From contig JAJEKV010000003.1 of the NCBI GenBank assembly GCA_021234155.1, positions 28,133,166 to 28,197,165 of the forward strand: 64,000 bases of DNA. Direction: 5' to 3'. Position numbers and translations under genes: made by a program. The stretch is from Isoetes taiwanensis (lineage: Eukaryota > Streptophyta > Lycopodiopsida > Isoetales > Isoetaceae). Below, in pieces: positions 55,745 through 64,000 of this stretch (positions within the stretch are counted from its first letter, which is position 1; the number at the start of each line of letters is the position of its first letter). The notes beneath the pieces were generated by a model. The model did no database searches and was not told the origin of the DNA. It worked only from the letters and a program-made list of their open reading frames with translations.

Positions 55745-58678
55745 TTCATAGCATAGTGGAATCCACCATTTAGATGTTATAGTTTTGCTCTATATAATTC
55801 TTAGAGCTCTTGGATAAGCTCAGGAATCTTATTTCGTTTCTGAAACGCTAAGTAATCGCAGACTTAGAATAGGCATGCGAATTTATCTGGGACGTAAGAG
55901 CTAACGATATTCTCCTTTTACAAATAGGTAAGTCACCAGAGTAGGCAAATTTGTCAAATTTGTGGAGACGATGTTGATTTTGCAGTAGACACTGAGCGAG
56001 TTATTGGTTGCCTGCAACGAATGTGCATTTTCGGTGTGTAGACCTTGTTACGAGTACGAACGCAGAGAGGGAAATAAATCCTGCCCACAATGCAAAACAA
56101 GATACAAGCGCCATAAAGGTAAGATTTCACTTGAAAAGGTAAGGCTTTGTTAACAAAAATTCGGCTGTTAATGGACAAATTAGTCACAGTTCAAAATGGA
56201 AAACACGCTCAGCGTGATTTAGGATTCAATCAAATTGTAAAGTATGCTGAGCATGATTTAGAATTCTATCAAAATGTAACTTAGGATTCCATCAAAATGC
56301 AAAACACGCTAGGCGTGTTATGGACCCCATCTTCTGCAAGCCATGCTCAGCCTGGTCTAAGTTAGCTTCCTGTCCTTACTTTTTCAGAAACAATCATTGT
56401 TCTATTAGTCTTCATCAGGCACATTTTCCTCTTGAACCTCCCTTAAGCTTTAAGCTGTTAGCATTTAGTGTATGCTTCCCTTATCTCTCTCACTGTACTT
56501 TCATTTAGAAAGGATCATCGATTCTCCATTATTTAGTATAAGAATGAATTTAGACATGGAAATGGTATGTTTTACTCTGGCTGACATGGACAGCTAGAAA
56601 CTAAGCCTTAAAAATGGTTATTTCTCCATGTTCTGAATGAAAGCATGTAGAGAAAAGTGTGCATCAGACCCATCTGGGACTCCTTGTATTCAAGAATATT
56701 TCTACAGAACTATGAAATCTAGAAAATATTGTGTTGTATGGCGCTGTGCTACTTGTATCCAAGAAAATTAGCTCTATAGAATGGAGAAAATGTTGTGCTA
56801 CATGGTATCGATTCTAAGATGAAATAAAGAACAACATTTCAAAGATAACAGATTGACAAAAGGGTTCATTCTTACCTCGCACATGCGGAAGAAGCTGGCG
56901 CCTTTCATTCCGTCAATGCTTTAAAGATTTACGCAGTCTTGATTCTTATCTCATACAGATGCAGGGAGCTAGCGCCTTAAATTCTGTGGTGCATCTTATG
57001 CTTGTAAGTCTGGCGGCATTCTCGACTTCCACATAATAAAACGTAAGTAGTTTAAGTTGGATTTTCCCGCTCACGCGATTATTTCAAATTTGTTTTTCCC
57101 GCTCACGCATTATTATCTCGCTTGGAGCCGTGTGTTTAAGAAAAGCCCATTTAGCAAATGGCATTCAAGAAGCCCATTCTTAGAACAGAGCGAGTTTACA
57201 AGCTTTGGTCCAAGGGATCAGTGGTCACTCCATTCACAAAATAATGCTTATTCATTAGATCTAGTTGGCATATAGGAAAATGACGGCATTAGTAGATTAA
57301 TGAGCCGAACCAGGTATTTCTTTCTATTATGCTTCTTGTATTCGTTCAACTCTCTTTTGTAACCTAAATGGTGGATCGATGGATGAATAGAAGAAGATGC
57401 CTTGATGGATATGGAGGAATGAAAACAAAAAGCCAACCTTTAATCCGGGACGACTATGAAGAGAGCGGTTATCTCAATGGGGCAATAACAGGTTCCTTGC
57501 TTTCCAACTTGTTCTTGGCTGCGGCAAAGAAGAGGTCTTCTTCTTGATCTGATCCCATATCTACAAGGTAAGATTTCTTTCATCACTCTTTTTGTTCAAT
57601 GGATTTGGTGCCAAAGCTGTGCTGCTTATTGAGGTGCTGCCGATGCAATCGCATGGGCTTCAACCCTCTTGTTTCATGGTTTGACTTCTTTCAAGCATGC
57701 TTTTTTTTATCAGACTCTATATTCATAAGGTGAGGTTTTTTCTTTTAGTATTAAAGGGCTTCATGCGTGTGGTGCCCAAGTTGTGCTGCTTGTCGATATG
57801 CTGCCTCACGCCAAGCGCGTACCATTTCTTTGGTATTTTCCAGCTTATAGTGTACTATTTCTTTCCTATATTCCAGCTTATTCTTTGTTATATTTCTTTT
57901 CTATATTCCAGCTATATGGTGCTGAAATGGTGCTCATTTTGAAGGAGATGTTGCGACGTGATCACAGCCGTTGGGATTCTAACACATAGGAATCCAGACC
58001 GTTGGGATTGGGTTATCCAAGGAAGAAATAAATTACACAATTTTGTATCGTATCAAAATGTTTGTATCTATTTTATCTAAGCTCTCATTATCCTATTTGT
58101 GTAGGTACCAAGGAGCACGTTCAGAATTTTGAAAGCGCCGTTGAGATAATATTTATTCTTCCTTTCAGTAAGTATTATGTAGCTTTTTCCTTTTAGATAC
58201 TTTTTTTATCTAGATTTATTTTGGGACTTCTTGGACTTTAACTGGTTGTATGATTTAAGTGGGTGGAAAAGCTTATGTATCCACTTATTGTGACTCTCAC
58301 TCTTATATTTCATTCCTTGGACATTGTAGCTTTGGTGCAAATGACATGGTGCGGTTGAGAAGATATATGCTAAGAAGGTTTCTTTGAACTAAAGAAAGCA
58401 CATCTATTGGAGTGCATTAACTTGAGAACTCTGGAGACTCCTGGGATAGAAGGCATAGGAGAAAAACTATCATTTTAATGTGGGCATTGAATTTTATGAA
58501 AATCGTTTCTTTCATTGTACTTGCGAAACTTAGAAAATAATAGCAATGTGCACATAAAATTCTTACTATCATTTATATGATATCATGCTATATTGGAAAT
58601 ATTGTCTATTCTCTAAATAATATGATATCACATTTTTGTATGTAAAATGTGTGAATTTCAATATACTACCAAAAGCAC
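55745..58678. other. non-coding region with small palindromic and tandem repeats
   Basis: No gene is recognised. At 56,201-56,350 a degenerate repeat of about 47 bases carries short perfect palindromes (CACGCTCAGCGTG, ATGCTGAGCAT, CACGCTAGGCGTG). At 57,835-57,915 TATTCCAGCTTAT recurs three times. Short pyrimidine-rich frames nearby are not genes. Confidence 0.5.
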
Positions 58679-58734
58679 GCAATGTAAAATTTTTCCCAAA
58701 ATTAAGACATAATCCCAATTAAATGAATGATGGT
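58679..58734. repeat. 55-bp fragment shared with the LINE remnant at 40.9 kb
   Basis: CCCAAAATTAAGACATAATC and its flanks match 40,894-40,948, so a LINE relic of the same family probably lies here. Surrounding RT sequence is not recognisable. Confidence 0.6.
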
Positions 58735-58950
58735 TCCCTCTGATCATCGGGTCAATGATCACCAGCGTGGCGAGTGCTATTTGCAATTGACAAGGCGCAA
58801 GCTGTGGTATGTGCTAAGGGTGCTTTCCCATGGGCAGAAAACCTCCAGGCTTCTTGAAGGTCAGGTCTGTTTGTCCGATGTTCCCATGAGCTGAAAACCA
58901 GAGTGGCTGAGGTTAAGAACCTCGTTTATCCTAACATATATAAAGCAGTG

Positions 58951-59050
58951 TGATTTTTTGTTTGAAAAAATACGTTACTAATATTTTCGTCGCTGAGAAG
59001 TGATTTTTTGTTTGAAAAAATACGTTCCTAATATTTTCGTCGCTGAGAAG
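58951..59050. repeat. 50-bp tandem duplication
   Basis: Two head-to-tail 50-base units start TGATTTTTTGTTTG and end CGCTGAGAAG, with one difference (TTACTA against TTCCTA). Confidence 0.9.
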
Positions 59051-59151
59051 GGCTCTCCGGTCGACACGTTAGTTTTTGAGCCATTTTTGTTTTTTTTTTT
59101 GCTCTCTATTTTCTTTGTCCTACACGTTGGCGATGGAATTATTACTTTGCT

Positions 59152-59499
59152 TTGAAGCAAAGCCCGAAATGGAATCATTTAATCGGACCTATTCCGGCGA
59201 TTCAATCGACTATGCACCGCCATAGCGCCCGAATCTTGCAGATTGTAGCGGAGCTGTTGGCGGCGATGCCAAATTCGTACCTGCAAGAGTCGCTAGAGCT
59301 TTGTTGTGCTTGGAAGCAGGGGATTGCAGAAGGTTTGCACTGGATGCTGCATTTCCGCGCAATGCAAATCCATCTGGCACAAAATCATCAAGCAAAACAG
59401 GTAAAAACTTCTTCTGAAGAGGAAACTAGGGTATTCTCTTTCCGGCAGATGAAATGGGGTATACAGAGGTCTGGGGTTTCTTTCTCTGAACGGCCCTAG
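59152..59499 (+). other. unassigned open frame
   Basis: A 115-codon frame that includes HRHSARILQIVAELLAAMPN and a GT splice-like site after KQ (GTAAAAAC near 59,400). The opposite strand is open over the same bases (59,395-59,210). No family is recognised. It could be a small exon of a host gene or chance in GC-richer DNA. Confidence 0.25.
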
Positions 59500-59689
59500 T
59501 GCCCACCATCAAATCATGGCTCACACATTCAAATCAGAAATATAATTGCAGAGGATAGATGTAGAGCAGATAAAACTCAGAAGGTATGTAATATTAACTG
59601 GGTGGAACAATTAGCTATGGTGTATTTATCTGCGTTGAAGACGAGGGTACCACATGCCTAAGAGGTTTTCACACACAAAGCCGGCAGTT

Positions 59690-60418
59690 TCAGAAATGTG
59701 TTTCCCAACTGCTGATGGCAAGTTCTTGCATTGACGGAACAATTTCTTCCTCAAAATCCACAGGAGCAACCTGTTTGAGCTTCCGTTTTCCTCCAGAGGA
59801 CTCTGTTTTTTGTTTCTTGATCATTTTCCCTAATCCTTGCTTTTCAAGCTTTTCTTCATTTCCTTTCTCATCTTCTTTCGCTGCTTCGCATTTTGGAACA
59901 TTTTCTAAATCCGGCAGAGCTTCTGTTACCATATGGGGCTCCATTTTCAGCTCTGCTTTTGCATTAATGCATTGTTCCTGGGCTTTACCAGCTCCGATTA
60001 TAATATTGCCGGATTTGCCTTATCCTTCGTGCCTCGTTTTTGCCCTTATCCTTGCTCGTATTAGGCGGCCCTCTTCCCATTCCCATAGCCCAACAAGAAC
60101 TCCTCTGTTTTTCCACAGCCACCACATTTTCGGCCATAGCCATTTCTTTCAAAGCCTGCTGCTCTCTATCAATATCTTCAACCACCGAAATAGCATCGTG
60201 GATTATCTTTCTGTTCGAAGATTCATCCCAGAGCCTCCAGTAACTCCGATAGCATTCAAAGCATCTGCAACCGAAAGAAGGGGTTTTTGGTTGTTTACGT
60301 GGGAATGAAGGGGAAGGGGATCATTGGAACAATTGCTGTTACTGACACTTTCAGAGAGATGCAAAGGACACTGCGTGAGGTATCCACTTTTCTTACAAGT
60401 GCAACTATTTATAAACAA
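59690..60418 (-). pseudogene. possible decayed host gene of unknown function
   Basis: Three minus-strand frames follow one another (60,418-60,203; 60,185-59,985; 59,944-59,690). The peptide style is consistent: PLLSVADALNAIGV, then VVEDIDREQQALKEMAMAEN, then a lysine/glutamate-rich end KQKTESSGGKRKLKQVAPVD. Open sequence continues across the junctions in shifted frames, suggesting one gene with frameshifts or small introns. No domain is recognised. Confidence 0.35.
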
Positions 60419-60479
60419 GTTTTGTCACATCCTTTCTGATTATATGCCGGCTCAGGATACTTTTACCCTTGATTCGGTG

Positions 60480-61370
60480 ATCCCGGAGATAAATTTACCG
60501 GCCTCCGGGATCCCCGGTCTCCCTCGACGGGGTCCGTTCGGGAGACCCGTTAGAATGCGGCGAGACGCCACGTCGGCCCGGAACCATCAGCCGTCAAACC
60601 CCGTGCAATCAGCGGCCGTCCGCGCCTCGGAGATCCCGCCTCGGGATCATCCACGCGATCCCCTCCTCGGGGATCCCCCGGTCGTTGGCTGATACGTGCT
60701 GCGGACGATATCCGGAGGTGATCCCCTCCTCCAGGGATCCCACGGCACCTCGGGACGCGGATCCCTCCTCGGGGGATCACGGCGTAATAATTAGCGGCCG
60801 GGCGATATCCGCCGAGGTGATCCCCTCCTCAGGGATCCCCCTCCAGCCCGGGGCCGGATCCCCTCCTCAGGATCACCCCGTGGGCGATAGCGGGGGACGA
60901 TATCCGCCGGTGATCCCCCTCTGGGATCCCCTGCCTTGGGGCCGGATCCCTCCTCACGGGATCACCCGGCCATGGCTGATGCACGGCGGGGGATGAAATC
61001 CGCCCGAGGTGATCCCCCTCCTCGGGATCCCGGCACCGAGCCGCATGGATCCTCTCCTCCGGGGATCACCCGTGTAGTTAATCTGGCCGGACGCTATCCG
61101 CCGAGGTGATCCCCTCCTCCGGGATCCCCGCACCCGGACGCGGATCCTCCTCCGGGATCACCCCCAATGGCTGATAACGGGGGGCCGAAACTGGCCGAGG
61201 TCACACGGTCGTGCCTGATAACGGCGGACCCTATCCGCCGAGGTGATCCCCTCCTCCGGGATCACCCCCCCAATGGCTGATAACGGCGGACGCTATCCGC
61301 CGAGGTGATCACCTCCTCCGGGATCGCCCCTCCCTCCCAGGTAGGCGATAACTTGGGACGCTATTATCCC
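60480..61370. repeat. GC-rich hairpin satellite (CCGCCGAGGTGATCCCC...)
   Basis: About seven degenerate units are marked by TATCCGCCGAGGTGATCCCC or close variants at about 60,707, 60,806, 60,899, 60,988, 61,088, 61,228 and 61,296. Each holds an inverted repeat, GGTGATCCC facing GGGATCACC across CTCCTCC. Several units also contain GGCTGATAACGGCGGACG. The tract is dense in CpG and GATC. It lies directly upstream of the zinc-finger gene. Open frames over it are incidental. Confidence 0.85.
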
Positions 61371-61382
61371 GTGGTGATCCCC

Positions 61383-61390
61383 TATAAAGG
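61383..61390 (+). promoter_or_regulatory. possible TATA box of the zinc-finger gene
   Basis: CTATAAAG within CCCCTATAAAGGGATCCCC, about 480 bases before the coding start. It would place transcription start near 61,415, leaving an untranslated first exon. Confidence 0.4.
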
Positions 61391-61414
61391 GATCCCCGAT
61401 ATGGTGACGTGGAG

Positions 61415-61862
61415 GCGGGAGTTATTCTCCGCCGTTAGATGCACTCCGAGCTGGTTTGCTGTCAGCCATTAGATCCGGTGATTTATACCGTCCTCCGGGA
61501 TCCCAGAAGCAGCAGCAACTTTAATTTTAAAATTAAATTCGGACAGGCCATTAATGATGTGTACGTGGCCAATCCCCGTCCGCCACGTAGGACCTTGGGA
61601 TACCGGAGGGCGGCAGAGCACTCCGTCGATTTCGAAGGGTCCAAGTCTGGGCGCAGAGCTCTCGCGGTGGGCGCTACCGGATTCCCCTGTGCACAGTGGT
61701 TTTTGTCGAGCGACGGCACCATTAGCGCTGCGGAAGTCGTTTACATACGTTTACCTTCTGTATTAACGAAGTTACGGAGGTAAAATAGACCCTTTCAGTC
61801 TGTTATATCAACTTTTTTACTATTTCCTACTATTCTTTACTAAATCTTACTGTGGCTTGCAG
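61415..61862 (+). other. putative 5' untranslated exon and short first intron
   Basis: Exon sequence runs to a donor-like GGAG|GTAAAA (61,779). A short AT/T-rich intron ends in a pyrimidine tract and TTGCAG immediately before the ATG at 61,863. The 5' leader contains an upstream frame (ATG 61,439) that does not join the main frame after splicing, so it could act as an upstream ORF. Confidence 0.45.
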
Positions 61863-63269
61863 ATGGACGAATCCTTAAACCTGGAAGTCAGCCTCAACAC
61901 CAGTTTTGGCGAGAATCTTTGTCTTGAAGGCGCTGCTTCATATGCATTCCAGATTCCAGAGGTCCTGCACAGTGTAGCGGATTCGGATGCCGAGGTGGAC
62001 TCCCCGAAGTCGTCAGGGCAACAAAAATTGGATGAAGGGGAGGAAAAATCGGCAGTGGGGAAGAATACAGAGGAGGAGGTGAAAGAACGAGCTTCTGTGG
62101 ACGCTCAACTGCTGGGCGATTTGAATGAGGAAGGGGGGGCAGTAAAGGAGGGTGTTGTCATAGACGAGCCTGATGCGAGTTACTTGAACGAAGAGGCCCC
62201 TGATTACAGTTACGATCAGCTGGCAAAGAGATGGAAGTGCTTAGTTGATGACTGCACCAAAAGTTACTCCAGGAAGGTTGAGCTCGAAAATCACAGGTTT
62301 CGAGTGCATGCCTTGGTTGATAGGTGGCGGGTTCCTGATGCGCCGAGGGGGAGGATCCCAAACCGTATTCATTTGCCCAATGCTGAGCCCGCCAAGACGA
62401 ATGCCAATCAGAAGAAGAGGAGTTATGCAAAGGTTTCTGTGGCCAGAAGCATGGATCCAGACTATAAATATGCCCACAACCTCACCCGAAAATTGCAGAG
62501 GGCCAGGAGACATGCTGGAGTGGTGGCCGATGAGCAAATTGAAATGGGTCTTCTCGATAAGAGCCAAAGAGAAGCCTTCATTAATTTACAGGTGCAGAGG
62601 AAGAAAGCAAGTGAATTGGAAAGCCAACAATTGCAGATCGAGGAGATAAAGGCACGGATCAGACAGAGCACCAAAAATTTAATCTCTGATGATGAGCTTT
62701 GGCCTCCACTAACCACAGAGCAGGAGCAAAGCCAATTGGACGCTGATGATGTGAGCGAGGAGGTGGCTGCAGCAGCAGGTAAGCATTCATCCCCTTTGCC
62801 TAAACCTGCCCCTTTGCCTAAAGCTGCCCCTTTGCCTAAACCCATGTTGCCAAAACCAGGCCCAAAAAATTATCGGAGGCATCGTGCAGATCCAAAACCC
62901 CCAAAACCTCCTCCTAAATCCACTGAATTCATGGCCCCTAACCGGATCCTGCTGGAAACTGAGATCGAAGAGAATATTCCCAAGCCCAGCAAGATTATGC
63001 TGTATCATTTGTACTCTGTCGATCCACATTTTCTAGATTCTGTTTTGGACTACCAAAGAGGTGTTGATGCCGATCGATGGCAGTGCCCCTTCACATTAAA
63101 TTTCCCTGTGGTGGTTGAGAGCCCCTTCATCAAGGTGGGCAGCAAGTCAGCAAATGTCGAGTTTTACATCCAAGAACCCGAGGCCCTAAAATTTATGACA
63201 ATCCCTTCTGGCCTCGGGGATTTGGAGAGCGATGTGGACTCGGATTGCATTGGTTCTTATCTCCTGTAA
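61863..63269 (+). CDS. C2H2 zinc-finger protein, function unknown
   Basis: A 468-codon frame from ATG 61,863 (MDESLNLEVS). Residues about 1-105 are acidic. A single C2H2 finger follows: WKCLVDDCTKSYSRK...ENHRFRVH, spacing CX4CX12HX4H. Next are a basic stretch, a glutamine/lysine-rich likely coiled coil (QREAFINLQVQRKKASELES) and a proline-lysine repeat (PLPKPAPLPKAAPLPKP). The C-terminal domain contains MLYHLYSVDPHFLD. Single-finger nuclear proteins of this kind may bind DNA or RNA; no specific role can be assigned. The printed stop overlaps a strong donor (CT|GTAAGT at 63,265/63,266), so the exon may continue into further exons. The frame is intact and GC-rich, unlike the transposons around it, which supports a live host gene. 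Confidence 0.7.
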   Translation: MDESLNLEVSLNTSFGENLCLEGAASYAFQIPEVLHSVADSDAEVDSPKSSGQQKLDEGEEKSAVGKNTEEEVKERASVDAQLLGDLNEEGGAVKEGVVIDEPDASYLNEEAPDYSYDQLAKRWKCLVDDCTKSYSRKVELENHRFRVHALVDRWRVPDAPRGRIPNRIHLPNAEPAKTNANQKKRSYAKVSVARSMDPDYKYAHNLTRKLQRARRHAGVVADEQIEMGLLDKSQREAFINLQVQRKKASELESQQLQIEEIKARIRQSTKNLISDDELWPPLTTEQEQSQLDADDVSEEVAAAAGKHSSPLPKPAPLPKAAPLPKPMLPKPGPKNYRRHRADPKPPKPPPKSTEFMAPNRILLETEIEENIPKPSKIMLYHLYSVDPHFLDSVLDYQRGVDADRWQCPFTLNFPVVVESPFIKVGSKSANVEFYIQEPEALKFMTIPSGLGDLESDVDSDCIGSYLL

Positions 63270-63369
63270 GTTTTGAAGTTCTTAAGTTTCTTCAATTTCA
63301 GTTTTTCATTGCACTCAATTGCTCAATTGGTTTACAGGTAATTAATGCACTCAATTCCAATCCGAAAAG

Positions 63370-63954
63370 GTGCCATCATGTGTTCTTGCATCCCGGCCGC
63401 ATTGGGCTGTTCTTGAGTGGAAGCAAGGCCGGGTTGGCGGGGGCTTATGAGCAGATTTGCCAAGCTCATCCCCGACAACCCGTTTGGTAGGGCACGGTGG
63501 AAGATCCGCATGCGGCACAATTCTATTATATTCTGTCAATGCCGGGTAAACTTCGGATCACTTGATTATTTAAGTTTTAAATCTATTCTAATTGCCTTTC
63601 AAATTGCTATTTCTTAGTGGCCATTGGAGCCTTTTCATCTTAGTGATCGATGGCTCTGGCGTGTGCTCTCGGCTTTGAAAGCCACGCCCTTGCATTCTCG
63701 CACCTTGATTCATATGCCCCTTGCATGCATCTACCCGAGAATTTGTGACATCGTAAGTATTCCTCTCTATCTCGAAATATTTAATCTTTTGCATTATGAT
63801 TGAAGCTAATTTCTTATTCATACTTGCGCATTCCTCACAGACGTGTTTAAGAGGTGGAGGCATGAGGAAAGTGCATTGCATAATGCACCCCGTGATTCCA
63901 TTAGAAACTCCCCAACAAAGACACAATAATTGGACTGTGGTGTGTATGTCATAA
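63370..63954 (+). CDS. possible downstream exons of the zinc-finger gene
   Basis: Three open blocks have matching splice signals. One runs about 63,370-63,545 with donor CCGG|GTAAAC. The second, 63,618-63,752, has acceptor TTCTTAG and donor ATC|GTAAGT; it is 45 codons, phase 0, starting WPLEPFHLSDRWLWRVLS. The third, 63,841-63,954, has acceptor CTCACAG, starts TCLRGGGMRKVHC and ends at TAA. The last three junctions are in phase. The first block needs either a weak acceptor at 63,369 or a frame change between 63,417 and 63,488, so the model is incomplete. Confidence 0.4.
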
Positions 63955-64000
63955 ATTATGTGAAGAAATTTGTTAAAGACATCAGTGGCAAGGAGGATAA

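Noticed and set aside
60550-60996. Long proline/arginine frames on both strands near 60.5-61.0 kb
   Set aside because: Produced by the stop-poor, GC-rich hairpin satellite.
61439-61783. 114-codon frame in front of the zinc-finger gene as an N-terminal exon
   Set aside because: Splicing from GGAG|GTAAAA to the TTGCAG acceptor puts it out of frame with the zinc-finger protein and reaches a stop within a few codons.

Overview
This is nuclear DNA from a land plant with a large, repeat-rich genome. The evidence is Ty1-copia and Ty3-gypsy retrotransposons, plant-type LINEs (DUF4283-like ORF1), Helitron ends, plant-style MITEs, CCCTAAA telomere-like motifs and plant splice signals. A decayed terpene synthase of the microbial type (MTPSL), a class known from ferns, lycophytes and bryophytes but not from seed plants, points to a non-seed plant, probably a fern or lycophyte. 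The species cannot be named from the window.

Left half (1-34.4 kb). Most of this is one locus present twice in direct orientation: copy A at 1-21,041 and copy B at 24,620-34,424. Each copy starts in a gag-less copia element, runs into an outward-facing Helitron 3' end inserted in the copia integrase, and carries an array of a short GC-rich palindrome. The copies differ by clean insertions, so each serves as the empty site for the other. Copy A alone has a LINE 3' end (626-1022), an 11.2-kb Helitron (3402-14,633) and a 348-bp PIF/Harbinger-like MITE (14,646-14,993). Copy B alone has a 604-bp hAT-like element (31,605-32,208). The 11.2-kb Helitron itself holds a decayed gypsy polyprotein, a long-TIR element, telomere-like repeats and small tandem duplications. 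Between the copies lies the frameshifted terpene synthase (22,118-23,297, minus).

Middle (34.4-47.4 kb). A 5' LINE segment (complete ORF1, truncated ORF2 endonuclease) is followed by two simple-sequence tracts and by a multiply frameshifted gene for a DDE/RNase-H-fold, probably transposase-derived protein (37.7-40.7 kb). Next come LINE fragments, about 5 kb with no recognisable gene, a Helitron 5' end, and a tandem repeat region ending in a perfect 13-bp GC hairpin.

Right part (47.5-64 kb). A structurally complete but coding-dead copia element (47,487-55,739, minus) has two LTRs, a PBS, a PPT and a 5-bp target duplication, and is itself interrupted by a gypsy 3' end. From about 59 kb the base composition changes to GC-rich. 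A hairpin-forming GC satellite sits just upstream of an apparently intact host-type gene for a C2H2 zinc-finger protein of unknown function (61,863 onward). This is the best candidate for an expressed cellular gene here.

No rRNA, tRNA or CRISPR was recognised. Most of the window is layered transposon debris. What is unusual is that the duplicated locus lets several insertions be defined to the base, and that the palindrome array and the GC hairpin satellite fit no standard element.
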